This document shows positions 1-8,388 of a stretch of DNA of 64,000 bases, one piece after another. The notes below the pieces were generated by a model. The model was not told the DNA's origin and ran no database searches. It was given only the letters and a program-made list of their open reading frames with translations. The translations under genes were made by a program, and so were the position numbers. This DNA comes from Chitinophagales bacterium (GTDB taxonomy: Bacteria > Bacteroidota > Bacteroidia > Chitinophagales > LD1), in contig JAEUUZ010000048.1 of NCBI GenBank assembly GCA_016786765.1, positions 1 through 64,000 on the forward strand, read 5' to 3'. Numbering within the stretch: the first letter of the stretch is position 1; each line of letters starts with the position of its first letter.

Positions 1-211
1 GAGACTCTGGAAGTAGCGATAATATTTTTGAGACATCCATGAAGCAAATCTTATCCAATAGATTCGCTCATGTGCAATTTTGATTCCCTTAGTTATCCTG
101 ATTATCAAAAGTTTGTACTATCTTCCGAACAGTTGGGGTGAGAACACAAACCGAGTACAGAAAATCTATCCCATCAAAATTTCATTTATCTTAATCGCAT
201 AATTGATAAGT
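1..211. other. Left edge, no supported gene
   Basis: No complete gene is visible here. On the plus strand one frame is open from base 3 and stops at about base 83 (27 codons), so the last residues of a gene starting left of the window are possible. On the minus strand two short frames starting with ATG at bases 40 and 36 run off the left edge. None is long enough to identify, so none is called. Confidence 0.4.
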
Positions 212-709
212 ATGAGTCTCTCAAAATTGGTTCCCAATTACACCTCTTTTAATGCTTGGGCAAATTTGAATATGGTTACTTGGCTGCAAAGCATCGACAG
301 GGAACTGCTGTATACGCCTGCAGTATCAAGTTTTACGTCTATCGACTATACCCTGCAACACATTTTACGCACCCAGCGCTTTTGGTACACGTTCATTACC
401 GAGCAAGATACTTCCACTTTGAATTGGGCAGTGCGAGAAAAAGAAGTGGAACACATTATGCAGGAGCTTCTAGGGCTTTCCGATGAAATGAAAAATACTT
501 TTGCAAATTATTCGGAGAACGAATTGCTTCAAATTCTGCATTTGGATACGCCTTGGGCCAACAACAGTTTAAGTCGATATGAATACATTGTGCACGTAGT
601 GAATCACAGTACGTTTCACCGCGGCCAAATAGTAACCATGGCGCGCAGTTTGGGAATAACTTCTGGTGTGCCGAATACCGATTACAATATTTTTAATACA
701 CCATTTTAG
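212..709 (+). CDS. DinB/YfiT-like four-helix protein
   Basis: A 165-residue soluble protein of the DinB/YfiT superfamily, whose members are mostly metal-dependent thiol transferases or have no known function. The three histidines that form the family metal site are visible: His50 in TLQHIL, and His132 and His136 in NHSTFHRGQ near the C-terminus. The length matches the usual 150-170 residues. The ATG at 212 is preferred over a TTG three codons upstream. It is the first gene on the plus strand and is followed after 38 bases by an unrelated membrane protein, so the substrate cannot be inferred. DinB here is the Bacillus damage-inducible family, not DNA polymerase IV. Confidence 0.85.
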   Translation: MSLSKLVPNYTSFNAWANLNMVTWLQSIDRELLYTPAVSSFTSIDYTLQHILRTQRFWYTFITEQDTSTLNWAVREKEVEHIMQELLGLSDEMKNTFANYSENELLQILHLDTPWANNSLSRYEYIVHVVNHSTFHRGQIVTMARSLGITSGVPNTDYNIFNTPF

Positions 710-747
710 TTTGAAAAGTAGTTCATAGCTAACCGAAATACATTTTT

Positions 748-1365
748 ATGCGCATAAAATCCATACACTATTTTTCAGGAATTGTGATTTCCGTTTTTGT
801 AGCGTTTCACTTGTTGAATCATGCCTCGAGCGTATTTGGAGCCGAGCAACATATTGCTGTAATGGAGCTCTTTCGGGTGGTGTATCGCAATGTGTTTGTT
901 GAAACGCTTTTATTAGCGGCCGTGTTGGTGCAAATTATTACCGGATTGTGGTTGTTCAACAAGGGTAGAAAATGGGCGACTACTTTTTTTGAAAAACTGC
1001 AAATATGGTCGGGTTTGTATTTAGCGATTTTCTTTGTCATTCACTTGAGTGCAGTGCTAGGAGGGAGGTTAGTGTTGCACCTCGATACTAATTTCTATTT
1101 CGGAGTGGCAGGGTTGAACACGTTTCCATTCAATTTGTTTTTTATACCCTATTATGGATTGGCGGTGTTGTCGTTCTTCGGACATATAGCTGCTATTCAC
1201 CAACGTAAAATGAAGCCATCTGTTTTGGGTTTATCGCCAACAGCACAATCGAAGTTTATGCTGGGTTTTGGATTACTGTTTACGCTGTTCTTGTTTTACG
1301 GATTAACGAACCATTTCCAAAGTGTTGAAATACCTGCTGCTTATGGCGTTTTGGTTGGGAAATAA
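748..1365 (+). CDS. Cytochrome b-like membrane protein (SdhC/FrdC-type fold)
   Basis: A 205-residue integral membrane protein with about five hydrophobic segments (roughly residues 8-28, 51-71, 86-108, 127-150 and 168-188). The N-terminal FHLLNH motif and a second helix with FVIHLSAV place histidines where the fumarate reductase/succinate dehydrogenase transmembrane superfamily binds b-type heme. No flavoprotein or iron-sulfur subunit lies beside it, so it is not a normal sdhC. It could be an orphan heme-binding electron carrier. The superfamily call is by motif only; the function is unknown. Confidence 0.6.
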   Translation: MRIKSIHYFSGIVISVFVAFHLLNHASSVFGAEQHIAVMELFRVVYRNVFVETLLLAAVLVQIITGLWLFNKGRKWATTFFEKLQIWSGLYLAIFFVIHLSAVLGGRLVLHLDTNFYFGVAGLNTFPFNLFFIPYYGLAVLSFFGHIAAIHQRKMKPSVLGLSPTAQSKFMLGFGLLFTLFLFYGLTNHFQSVEIPAAYGVLVGK

Positions 1366-1412
1366 GTGATTTTGCAATTCATATTTTGCTACTACACTAA
1401 ATCCTAAGTTTA

Positions 1413-1420
1413 TACTTTTG
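1413..1420 (+). promoter_or_regulatory. Predicted -7 box for the lipoprotein at 1425
   Basis: TACTTTTG matches the Bacteroidota -7 consensus TAnnTTTG. A TTTTG lies 24 bases upstream (1384-1388), near the expected -33 distance. Only four bases separate the box from the ATG at 1425, so the transcript would begin at or next to the start codon. Confidence 0.55.
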
Positions 1421-1424
1421 TAAA

Positions 1425-1940
1425 ATGAAAATAACAACACTTTTAAAGTCGCGCATTTCAATAGTGCATTCTGCATTAATTACAGCAATGGTTACTTTGA
1501 TTATATGTCTTTCCGCATGTAAGCCGAATGGGAGCCAATCGCAAGTCAATACGCCAACTGAAACTAAAGATAGTGCTGCATTGCAAATCTCTACCGATTC
1601 GCTGGATGCTGTTGTCAACTCGATTATTGCCATTTCCACCAGCGATTTTCATAAAAACCAACAGCCCATTCCTGTTGCCTTTCGGGAGGTACAATTGAAA
1701 TATTATTTTAAACCCAACAAAGAACTCTTGTACATTTTGTGCGGTGAATTTTCAACACAAGCCGAAAACGACAAAGCCGAATGGACCCATTTTACGACCA
1801 TCATAAACAGCGATTACGAGCAATGGATTGGGCCCAATGGATTAACCTATTGCGAACATTCAACAGCCATTGATTACACTAAAGCTGAGTTAGCGACTTT
1901 GTTGAAACAACGTTTAGATGAACTGAATATAAAGCAATAG
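1425..1940 (+). CDS. Hypothetical lipoprotein
   Basis: A 171-residue predicted lipoprotein. The N-terminus has a basic stretch (KSR), a hydrophobic core and a lipobox LSAC with the acylated cysteine at residue 32; the rest is hydrophilic and fits a periplasmic or surface domain. I recognise no family. A predicted promoter box ends four bases before the ATG, so it is probably transcribed on its own with little or no leader. Homologues may exist only in close relatives. Confidence 0.7.
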   Translation: MKITTLLKSRISIVHSALITAMVTLIICLSACKPNGSQSQVNTPTETKDSAALQISTDSLDAVVNSIIAISTSDFHKNQQPIPVAFREVQLKYYFKPNKELLYILCGEFSTQAENDKAEWTHFTTIINSDYEQWIGPNGLTYCEHSTAIDYTKAELATLLKQRLDELNIKQ

Positions 1941-2098
1941 TTTCAGTGTCTGCTTTACATTTCCGTAATAATGCTGAATACGCGCAGAATGCCCGCGTGC
2001 GGATGGGAGTGGAAATCCTTTGACAATTCTTATTGGCAAAGATTGCAACGGACAGCCGGTTTCACGCCCCAAAAGGAAATTTGTTTTTATTTTGCGCC

Positions 2099-2806
2099 AT
2101 GGCCAATACCTCTTTTCAATTCAAGCAATTTGTGGTGGAGCAGGCGCATTGTGCCATGAAAGTGAATACCGATGGGGTGTTGCTTGGGGCTTGGGCGAAG
2201 GTGGGCGAGGCTGCGCGTATTTTAGACATTGGTACCGGCACGGGCGTAATTGCGATGATGATGGCGCAGCAATGTCCAGCCGCAATGATTGATGCCATTG
2301 ATATTGATATCGGTGCTGCCGAGCAAGCCAAAGCGAATGTTGAGTGTTCGGCTTGGAATGATCGTCTGTGTGTGTATCACAGTGCTTTACAAGATTTTAA
2401 ACCAGCATACAGCTACGATTTTATTATCTCGAATCCACCTTATTTTGTAAACGATTTGAAACCTGACAATGCGCGAAAATCGGTGGCTAAACATAGCGTT
2501 GACTTGAGCTATGACGAGCTGTTGACAAACGTTCATCGTTTATTGTCGGACAACGGAACCTTTGCTGTAGTGATTCCCTATTTCAATAAAGCTTTGTTTT
2601 TGGAGAAGGCGACCGGGTTTGGGTTATTTGTTTCGTCTGCTTTGCGGGTGCAAGCGCGTGAAGATAAAACGCCATATTTAGCCTTATTGCAATTGGTGAG
2701 AAGGAAAGGGGAGGTGTTGGAGGAGGGGTTAGTTATTCAAACCCTTTCCGGTGAATATACGGCAGGATACAAAGCACTTACACAAGCCTTTTACCTTAAG
2801 TTTTAG
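2099..2806 (+). CDS. trmN6: tRNA1(Val) (adenine(37)-N6)-methyltransferase
   Basis: A 235-residue class I methyltransferase of the YfiC/TrmN6 family, which methylates N6 of A37 in tRNA(Val). The SAM loop LDIGTGTG is at residues 42-49 and the N6-adenine catalytic motif NPPY at 112-115. The conserved N-terminal pattern FKQF...CAMKVNTDGVLLGAW is typical of the family and shows that ATG 2099, not the in-frame ATG at 2033, is the start. It is plus strand, with 158 bases without a gene upstream and a separate acyl-CoA dehydrogenase downstream. Confidence 0.9.
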   Translation: MANTSFQFKQFVVEQAHCAMKVNTDGVLLGAWAKVGEAARILDIGTGTGVIAMMMAQQCPAAMIDAIDIDIGAAEQAKANVECSAWNDRLCVYHSALQDFKPAYSYDFIISNPPYFVNDLKPDNARKSVAKHSVDLSYDELLTNVHRLLSDNGTFAVVIPYFNKALFLEKATGFGLFVSSALRVQAREDKTPYLALLQLVRRKGEVLEEGLVIQTLSGEYTAGYKALTQAFYLKF

Positions 2807-2814
2807 ACAGCGGT

Positions 2815-2840
2815 TAAATGCGGTGGAAAAAACGCATTTA
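2815..2840. repeat. Inverted repeat upstream of acyl-CoA dehydrogenase
   Basis: TAAATGCG (2815-2822) and CGCATTTA (2833-2840) form a perfect 8-bp inverted repeat with a 10-base spacer. It lies just after the trmN6 stop codon and 18 bases before the predicted TATATTCG box (2858-2865) of the next gene. There is no T-run, so an operator is more likely than a terminator. Confidence 0.4.
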
Positions 2841-2857
2841 GATTTGGCAATTCCTTT

Positions 2858-2865
2858 TATATTCG
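2858..2865 (+). promoter_or_regulatory. Predicted -7 box for acyl-CoA dehydrogenase
   Basis: TATATTCG is a one-base variant (TAnnTTCG) of the Bacteroidota -7 consensus. It lies 19 bases before the start codon at 2885. The same variant precedes rpsU and gyrA in this window, which supports it as the local form of the element. Confidence 0.45.
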
Positions 2866-2884
2866 CAACGCAAAAACATACTGA

Positions 2885-4033
2885 ATGAACTTTTCTACCA
2901 ACGAAAACCAAAAAATGATTGCGCAAATTTGTCGCGATTTTGCAGAGAAAGAAATCCGTCCGAATTTGATGGAATGGGACGAGAAACAAATTTTCCCGCG
3001 TGAGTTGTTCCGTAAAATGGGCGAACTGGGCTTGTTAGGCGTTTATGTGCCGCAAGAATACGGTGGTTCGGGCTTTACGTACTTTGAATATGTTACTGCT
3101 ATTGTAGAAATTGCAAAAGTTTGCGGTTCAGTAGGTTTATCGATGGCAGCACACAACTCGTTGTGTACCGGCCATATCTACTACCACGGTAGCGAAGAGC
3201 AAAAGAAAAAATACTTACCTAAATTGGCTTCGGGCGAATGGATTGGTGCTTGGGGATTAACCGAGGCGAACACCGGTTCGGATGCGATGCGTATGAAATG
3301 CGTAGCAAAAAAAGAAGGTAGTGAGTGGGTGATTAACGGAACGAAAAATTGGATTACGCATGGAGCAACAGGCGATGTGGCCGTTGTGTTGGCGCGTACG
3401 GGTGAATTATTGGATTCAAACGGCATTACCGCTTTTATTGTAGAGCGTACTAATCCGGGTTTGAAAGCAGGTAAAAAAGAGAATAAATTAGGTATGCGTG
3501 CTTCGGAAACGGCAGAAATGATTTTCGATAATTGTCGTGTTTCTGAAGATGCTGTGATTGGTAAAGAGGGAATGGGCTTCCGTCAGGCGATGCAAATTTT
3601 GGATGGCGGACGTATTTCTATTGCCGCTTTAGGTTTAGGTATAGCTAAAGGCGCCTACGAAGCAGCTGTGAAATATGCTAAGGAACGTCAGCAATTTGGT
3701 CAGCCGATTGCTCAATTCCAGGCAATTGGGTTTAAATTAGCAGATATGGCGACCAAAATCGAGGCCGGAGAATTGTTAACCATGCAAGCCGCTTATTTAA
3801 AAAATGAGAAAAAACCGATGACGAAAGAATCGGCTTTCGCTAAATATTATACTTCAGAAATTGCCGTTCAAATCTCAACCGATGCCATCCAGGTGTTCGG
3901 TGGATACGGGTATACAAAGGATTTCCCGGTAGAAAAATTCTATCGCGACTCTAAATTATGTACCATTGGAGAGGGAACTTCCGAAATTCAAAAACTAGTA
4001 ATTTCAAGAGAAATTTTAAAAGGTAATTTGTAA
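2885..4033 (+). CDS. Acyl-CoA dehydrogenase (short-chain type)
   Basis: A 382-residue flavoprotein that oxidises acyl-CoA to the trans-2-enoyl-CoA, the first step of beta-oxidation. All acyl-CoA dehydrogenase regions are present in order: N-terminal helical domain, middle beta domain with the FAD/substrate segment GAWGLTEANTGSDA, and the C-terminal helical domain. The catalytic base Glu363 sits in GEGTSEIQ, the position used by short- and medium-chain enzymes. The length is normal. It has its own promoter-like box and stands alone, with no electron-transfer flavoprotein or thiolase genes nearby. The exact chain length preferred cannot be read from the sequence. Confidence 0.93.
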   Translation: MNFSTNENQKMIAQICRDFAEKEIRPNLMEWDEKQIFPRELFRKMGELGLLGVYVPQEYGGSGFTYFEYVTAIVEIAKVCGSVGLSMAAHNSLCTGHIYYHGSEEQKKKYLPKLASGEWIGAWGLTEANTGSDAMRMKCVAKKEGSEWVINGTKNWITHGATGDVAVVLARTGELLDSNGITAFIVERTNPGLKAGKKENKLGMRASETAEMIFDNCRVSEDAVIGKEGMGFRQAMQILDGGRISIAALGLGIAKGAYEAAVKYAKERQQFGQPIAQFQAIGFKLADMATKIEAGELLTMQAAYLKNEKKPMTKESAFAKYYTSEIAVQISTDAIQVFGGYGYTKDFPVEKFYRDSKLCTIGEGTSEIQKLVISREILKGNL

Positions 4034-4047
4034 ATCAAATTTTTTTA

Positions 4048-4055
4048 TATATTCG
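4048..4055 (+). promoter_or_regulatory. Predicted promoter of rpsU
   Basis: TATATTCG at 4048-4055 with TTTG at 4027-4030, 17 bases upstream, fits the Bacteroidota -33/-7 arrangement. The -33 element overlaps the last codons of the acyl-CoA dehydrogenase gene. The start codon of rpsU follows 24 bases after the box. Confidence 0.55.
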
Positions 4056-4079
4056 CACACTCAAAATAAAGAAAAAAAC

Positions 4080-4274
4080 ATGCTAATAATTGACACAAGA
4101 GATTCGGACTCATTAGACAAGGCACTTAAGAAATATAAAAAGAAATACGAGAAAACACGTATCCTTAGACAATTGAGAGAAAGACAAGCGTTTACTAAAC
4201 CATCGGTTCGTAAGCGTAATACAATCCTTAAAGCTAAAATGACTCAGGATTACAGAAAAGAAAACGATTTGTAA
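4080..4274 (+). CDS. rpsU: 30S ribosomal protein S21
   Basis: A 64-residue, strongly basic protein matching bacterial S21: N-terminal segment ending in LDKALKKYKKKYEKTRIL followed by RERQAFTKPSVRKR. S21 binds the 30S platform near the 3' end of 16S rRNA and, in Bacteroidota, is reported to take part in hiding the anti-Shine-Dalgarno sequence. The gene has its own predicted promoter and is followed by a strong rho-independent terminator, so it is monocistronic. Confidence 0.95.
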   Translation: MLIIDTRDSDSLDKALKKYKKKYEKTRILRQLRERQAFTKPSVRKRNTILKAKMTQDYRKENDL

Positions 4275-4299
4275 GATTGTATTCTAAACTATAGTGAAA

Positions 4300-4332
4300 A
4301 CTGCCTTTCGGTTACGGAAGGCAGTTTTTTTT
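4300..4332 (+). terminator. Rho-independent terminator after rpsU
   Basis: ACTGCCTT (4300-4307) pairs perfectly with AAGGCAGT (4318-4325), extended inward by two further pairs including one wobble, and is followed by eight T residues. It starts 25 bases after the rpsU stop codon. Confidence 0.9.
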
Positions 4333-4399
4333 ATGTAATAAAGGTTATAAGTGCTTGTAAATGAATAGGATTTAGTAGATTTACTGAAAGCAAAAGAAT

Positions 4400-4933
4400 A
4401 TGAAAAAGGTATTGTTGTTTATTGCTGTTGTTACCTTGGCTAGTTTCCAAGGTTGTAATGCGTTGAAGAAATTAACGCAGTTTCGAGTGAATCAATCGAC
4501 TGATTTTAGTGTGCCTTCATCGTTATTAGTGAATGTACCGATTAGTTTGCCATCTCCGGAGATTACCACGAATTCATCTCAAACCTTTTCGAATAACAAT
4601 ACTTCGGCTGATATGATAGAGAGCGTGAAGTTGGAGGAAATGAAGTTAACCGTAACATCTCCATCGGGCAAGAGTTTTAGCTTTTTAAAAGATATTCAAC
4701 TCTACTTATCGGCTCCCAATTTACCCGAAGTATTGGTGGCGGAAAAATTGAATGTGAGTTCTACCACGGGTGAGTTATTGTTGGACGTGAAAGACGTTGA
4801 ACTCAAGGAATATCTGAAGAAAGATAAGCTATCGTTGCGCTCGCAAGTGTTAACCGATGAAGTGCTTACGCAAAGCATTCAAATCAAAGCTGATTCGCGT
4901 TTCTTTGTGGATGCGAAGATTTTGGGGTTTTGA
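4400..4933 (+). CDS. Hypothetical lipoprotein
   Basis: A 177-residue predicted lipoprotein with a short charged start (MKK), a hydrophobic core and a lipobox SFQGC with cysteine at residue 19. The mature part begins NALKKLTQFRVNQSTDFSVPSS and is rich in Ser, Thr and Leu, in a pattern that suggests an all-beta domain. No family is recognised. It has a terminator upstream and 96 bases downstream, so it is probably a single-gene unit. Confidence 0.7.
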   Translation: MKKVLLFIAVVTLASFQGCNALKKLTQFRVNQSTDFSVPSSLLVNVPISLPSPEITTNSSQTFSNNNTSADMIESVKLEEMKLTVTSPSGKSFSFLKDIQLYLSAPNLPEVLVAEKLNVSSTTGELLLDVKDVELKEYLKKDKLSLRSQVLTDEVLTQSIQIKADSRFFVDAKILGF

Positions 4934-5029
4934 TGTAACACAAATGACAAAACTATGACAGACTGAATCGTGTTGGTTTTAGGGGAAAGCGTACATTTAT
5001 GCTATTGCTTTCAAGCTTAACCCCAAGAA

Positions 5030-6598
5030 ATGAGAAAACAAATACTCTTATTCTTCTTATTCTCCATTTTTGTTGCACAAAGTAAAGCACAGCGTTATAA
5101 TGTGCGCACAATTCACAATGCTTCTGCACTAAATTATAGCACTTGCAAACTTTTAGGTGATACACTTTATGTGGTAGGTAATTTATTTCCGAACGAATCA
5201 AACAGTTATCAACGCGCTACATTAAATAAATTTCATGTTTCTTCAGCTTTTGTTGGGCAATCGTTAAATGCAAAGGACACCACATTTGATTTTTTTACAA
5301 ATACAAAGAATTGCATTTTACTTGGGAATCAAATCGTTTCAGTTGGCAGCGGTGGATTGGGTTCTACACCAAAAGGGATTCTATATTCGGCTAATCTATC
5401 ATTAGATAAGATAGATTTTGTGTTGTTTGAAGACACCAACCGCGTCTCGATTTTCTTTTATCAAATCATATTAGGAGGAGATAGCTGTTTCTATATTACA
5501 GGTACTTCACAGGATAAGAATTATAATATCCAGTTAATGGTTCTAAAAATTAAGATCGATGGGACTATAATTTGGAGAAAGTATTATCCTTCTTACGATT
5601 TATTTCCAACCTCCTTAAATCAATTAGGTAATGGGAAGCTGCAAATTGCATCTCTTCGGGCTAAGCACTACCCTTTTGACAATGATTTTACTATTGCGAA
5701 GCATTGGTTATATATTACAGAAATTGATACCTCAAATGGAGCTATTTCATTTGTAACGCAGCTTACATCTGATAGCATAACAGGCTCGGTTTCTATGATT
5801 AAAACATCAGACAAGGGATATATAATAGGAGCAGATGCAATAGATTCAGTTGAACGGAATTTCATTGCCAATCATGGTTATATTGGAAAATTAGATAGTA
5901 ATTATTCAATAGTTTGGAAGAAAAAAATTGTCAGTAGCTATGGCAATTCACATTTTAATACTATTAAACAATTAGCTGATGGCAATTATTTAGGAATAGG
6001 AGAGTGTGTGAATTTTGACTCGGACACAACTATCCCATTTTCTAATCCGCTAAAGAGTTTATACGCTGGTTGGCTCGTTAAATTCAATGAAGCCGGAGAT
6101 ATACTTTGGGACAGAAAGTATTACGGAGTAACCAGCTATCAGGAGTTTAATCGTTTATTTGATTTTGCTGAATTGCCCAATGGCGATATTATTGCATGCG
6201 GGGAAAGCACCAATATGTATAACGATGATAATTTTACGCAAGATTCCATTTTACAAATGGGCTGGCTGTTGCGCATTGGGCCTGATGGTTGTTTGAGTGG
6301 TACCAATTGCGGTTATACCAGCATTGCTGTACCCCAAGAAAACAAGACAATTGAACTTTCTATTTACCCAAATCCTGCAGTAGATAAAATCAATATTGAA
6401 ACTAAAGCATTAGATGACACAGAAAACTATTCTTTTGTCGTTACCGATTTAACAGGCAAAGCCATCACAAATCCTGTCCGTTTGTTTCAACATTCCAGTT
6501 ATATCGTGAATGCCGCAAATTATAGTAGTGGTTCTTATATCGTAAGTGTTTTCCATCATCAACAGCTTCTTTTCTCCAAGAAAATTGAAAAACTATGA
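5030..6598 (+). CDS. Secreted protein with type IX secretion sorting domain
   Basis: A 522-residue exported protein. Residues 1-20 form a signal peptide ending in SKA. The body contains repeated blocks of the kind GYIIGADAIDS and GNYLGIGECV with Gly/Asp turns, which suggests a beta-propeller-like fold built of delta-60/Kelch-like blades. From about residue 445 a Por/type IX C-terminal sorting domain is recognisable: IYPNPAVDKINIE, then FVVTDLTGK, then SGSYIVSVFH and a basic end. It is expected to cross the outer membrane and be anchored at the surface or released. Its stop overlaps the start of the next gene by four bases (ATGA). Confidence 0.85.
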   Translation: MRKQILLFFLFSIFVAQSKAQRYNVRTIHNASALNYSTCKLLGDTLYVVGNLFPNESNSYQRATLNKFHVSSAFVGQSLNAKDTTFDFFTNTKNCILLGNQIVSVGSGGLGSTPKGILYSANLSLDKIDFVLFEDTNRVSIFFYQIILGGDSCFYITGTSQDKNYNIQLMVLKIKIDGTIIWRKYYPSYDLFPTSLNQLGNGKLQIASLRAKHYPFDNDFTIAKHWLYITEIDTSNGAISFVTQLTSDSITGSVSMIKTSDKGYIIGADAIDSVERNFIANHGYIGKLDSNYSIVWKKKIVSSYGNSHFNTIKQLADGNYLGIGECVNFDSDTTIPFSNPLKSLYAGWLVKFNEAGDILWDRKYYGVTSYQEFNRLFDFAELPNGDIIACGESTNMYNDDNFTQDSILQMGWLLRIGPDGCLSGTNCGYTSIAVPQENKTIELSIYPNPAVDKINIETKALDDTENYSFVVTDLTGKAITNPVRLFQHSSYIVNAANYSSGSYIVSVFHHQQLLFSKKIEKL

Positions 6599-7533
6599 AA
6601 AGATTAATACTCCCATTTTTTATTCTCCTTTTTGGCTCAACTTCTGCCCAACAATGGTGCAATACTGGGGCAAAATGGACCTACAACTTCTATAGCATGG
6701 CTAGTTTTGGGTATCAAACTTTAGAGTATGAAAAAGACACTATAGTTTTAAATCAACCTTGTAAAAAGCTGATTGGCCAACTTATACAACCTTTCTATAT
6801 TGGCCCCGGAGTTCATCCATTCCGTATTGACACATCAAGTATTAAACCGATTTATACTTATTCGAATAGCGATTCGGTATTCTGCCTTGTGAATAGTTTT
6901 TTCAGACCTATCTATCTTTTTAATGTGCAAAAAGGCGATACTATATACAGCTATAATTTTAATCTACCTGACAACAGTACAACCGGGTGTGATTCCATAG
7001 TTCAACAAGTCATTGATTCAACAGGGACAGTCATTTTAAACAACGACACGTTGAAGATGTATGTTGCCCGACCTATCAACTATTCAAGTAGTCTTTTCTA
7101 TCCCTATAAAGTTATGATTGCTGAGAAACTCGGAGCAATAGACAATTATTTTTCTCCATATTTCATCTGTTATACAGATGGCAATGCATATACCTTGCGC
7201 TGTTACAGCGATAGTGCCTTTTCAACTTATCAAACCTCAAGTTCAACTGCTTGTGACTATATTTTTACGAGTATTATGAACGAAGACGTAAACAAAGTAA
7301 GTGTACATCCCAATCCTACTCAAACAACAATTTATGTGACAGTCAATCAAGAAACAAGGATACAGTTTGCGTCTATTTATGACCTTGTTGGAAAACAATG
7401 GGTAAGATTGGATGATGTAAGCGATTCAAAAAATCTGACCTTCGATGTACGAGATTTGCTTTCTGGTGTTTACTTCATTAAGTTGACTTTACGCACCGGG
7501 AATACGCTTTTGACTAAGTTTGTCAAACAATAA
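6595..7533 (+). CDS. Secreted protein with type IX secretion sorting domain
   Basis: A 312-residue exported protein translationally coupled to the preceding one. Residues 1-18 are a signal peptide ending in TSAQ. The central 200 residues match no family I know. The C-terminal ~75 residues form a type IX sorting domain: VHPNPTQTTIYV, then ASIYDLVGKQ, then SGVYFIKLTLR and a terminal KFVKQ. The coupling suggests that both products are made together and may act together at the cell surface. Convergent with the repressor gene, whose stop lies 10 bases downstream. Confidence 0.85.
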   Translation: MKRLILPFFILLFGSTSAQQWCNTGAKWTYNFYSMASFGYQTLEYEKDTIVLNQPCKKLIGQLIQPFYIGPGVHPFRIDTSSIKPIYTYSNSDSVFCLVNSFFRPIYLFNVQKGDTIYSYNFNLPDNSTTGCDSIVQQVIDSTGTVILNNDTLKMYVARPINYSSSLFYPYKVMIAEKLGAIDNYFSPYFICYTDGNAYTLRCYSDSAFSTYQTSSSTACDYIFTSIMNEDVNKVSVHPNPTQTTIYVTVNQETRIQFASIYDLVGKQWVRLDDVSDSKNLTFDVRDLLSGVYFIKLTLRTGNTLLTKFVKQ

Positions 7534-7543
7534 AGATTAACGG

Positions 7544-8323
7544 CTATTTCTTCAACTCCTGAATTTCCTGCTTCAACTCTTGCATAAGCGTCAAAATATT
7601 CTGAAAGCTGGTATCGGAGCCTTTGTTGACGTGGCTGATTTGCACCACACCTTTCCAAATTTCCAATACATCTTGAACCGGAATAGGATAAGGCGTGTAT
7701 GTAGGGTTATCGGAGCGGAGAATCAATGTGCCTTCCTCTTCAACCTGATTGAAAATACGTTTGTACACAATACCATCGTTTTTTGAAATCACCACATAGG
7801 TTTGTCCGTCTTTTAAATCGGCAATACGCTCCACGTATTCACCAATCACAATCGAGCCCGATTGTAGCGGAGGCATGGAATCCCCTTTAATTTCAAAGGC
7901 TCTGTAGGTTCCTACCGGTAAGAACGGCAAGCGAAACCGACTTAATTCTTTGATATATTCCGGATCGGCATAACCGTTTAAGTAACCGGCAGCCGCTTTG
8001 GCATTTATGATTTCGATGTTTTCGTTTTGCTCTTCGTCAACCGTAATGGCTAAAATGCGCGAAGGCTGCATCAGCGGGGTGTTCAACTGTTCATCGGAAA
8101 ACAGCGGCACTTCCTTCATTAACCGAAAATCTTTGTTCAGCAAATGGTCGATGGAAACGTGAAAATACTTGGCAATTTCAGCCAGTTTTTCGTAGCTCGG
8201 ATTGGCCCGTCCTTCTTCGTAGGAGCCAATTTGAGAGCGTTTCACCTGTAGCTCAAAAGCCAATTCATCTTGCGTAAAACCACGGACTTTACGGAGAAAT
8301 TTCAAATTGGAATTAAAATACAT
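7544..8323 (-). CDS. LexA-like repressor: XRE helix-turn-helix plus S24 peptidase
   Basis: A 259-residue regulator. Residues 5-60 are an XRE/Cro-type helix-turn-helix (FTQDELAFELQVKRSQIGSYEEG). The C-terminal half is a peptidase S24/LexA-like domain with nucleophile Ser149 in GDSMPP and general base Lys188 in GIVYKR. An Ala112-Gly113 bond lies in NAKAAAGYL, 37 residues before the serine, which matches the self-cleavage site geometry of LexA and CI-type repressors. The C-terminus has a short Lys/Glu-rich tail. It is divergent from DNA polymerase IV with a shared inverted repeat between them. I infer that it represses itself and the polymerase and is inactivated by self-cleavage after DNA damage. 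Confidence 0.88.
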   Translation of the reverse strand: MYFNSNLKFLRKVRGFTQDELAFELQVKRSQIGSYEEGRANPSYEKLAEIAKYFHVSIDHLLNKDFRLMKEVPLFSDEQLNTPLMQPSRILAITVDEEQNENIEIINAKAAAGYLNGYADPEYIKELSRFRLPFLPVGTYRAFEIKGDSMPPLQSGSIVIGEYVERIADLKDGQTYVVISKNDGIVYKRIFNQVEEEGTLILRSDNPTYTPYPIPVQDVLEIWKGVVQISHVNKGSDTSFQNILTLMQELKQEIQELKK

Positions 8324-8326
8324 TTT

Positions 8327-8359
8327 GCTAAATTTTACAACAAAACTAAATAATTTAGC
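8327..8359. promoter_or_regulatory. Probable operator of the LexA-like repressor
   Basis: GCTAAATT (8327-8334) and AATTTAGC (8352-8359) form a perfect 8-bp inverted repeat with a 17-base spacer in the 65-base divergent region. A predicted -7 box of the repressor gene lies between the arms (8341-8348) and the right arm falls in the -33 region of the polymerase IV promoter. The site could therefore shut both genes. Confidence 0.6.
8341..8348 (-). promoter_or_regulatory. Predicted -7 box of the LexA-like repressor gene
   Basis: On the minus strand this reads TAGTTTTG, a full match to TAnnTTTG, with a TTG of a T-run 16 bases upstream. It is 17 bases from the repressor start codon and sits inside the inverted repeat. 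Confidence 0.5.
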
Positions 8360-8375
8360 GGAAACAAAAAAGTTT

Positions 8376-8383
8376 TATATTTG
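8376..8383 (+). promoter_or_regulatory. Predicted -7 box of the polymerase IV gene
   Basis: TATATTTG fully matches TAnnTTTG and ends five bases before the ATG at 8389. No good -33 TTG is present at the expected distance. The transcript should begin at or very near the start codon. Confidence 0.55.
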
Positions 8384-8388
8384 TATTT

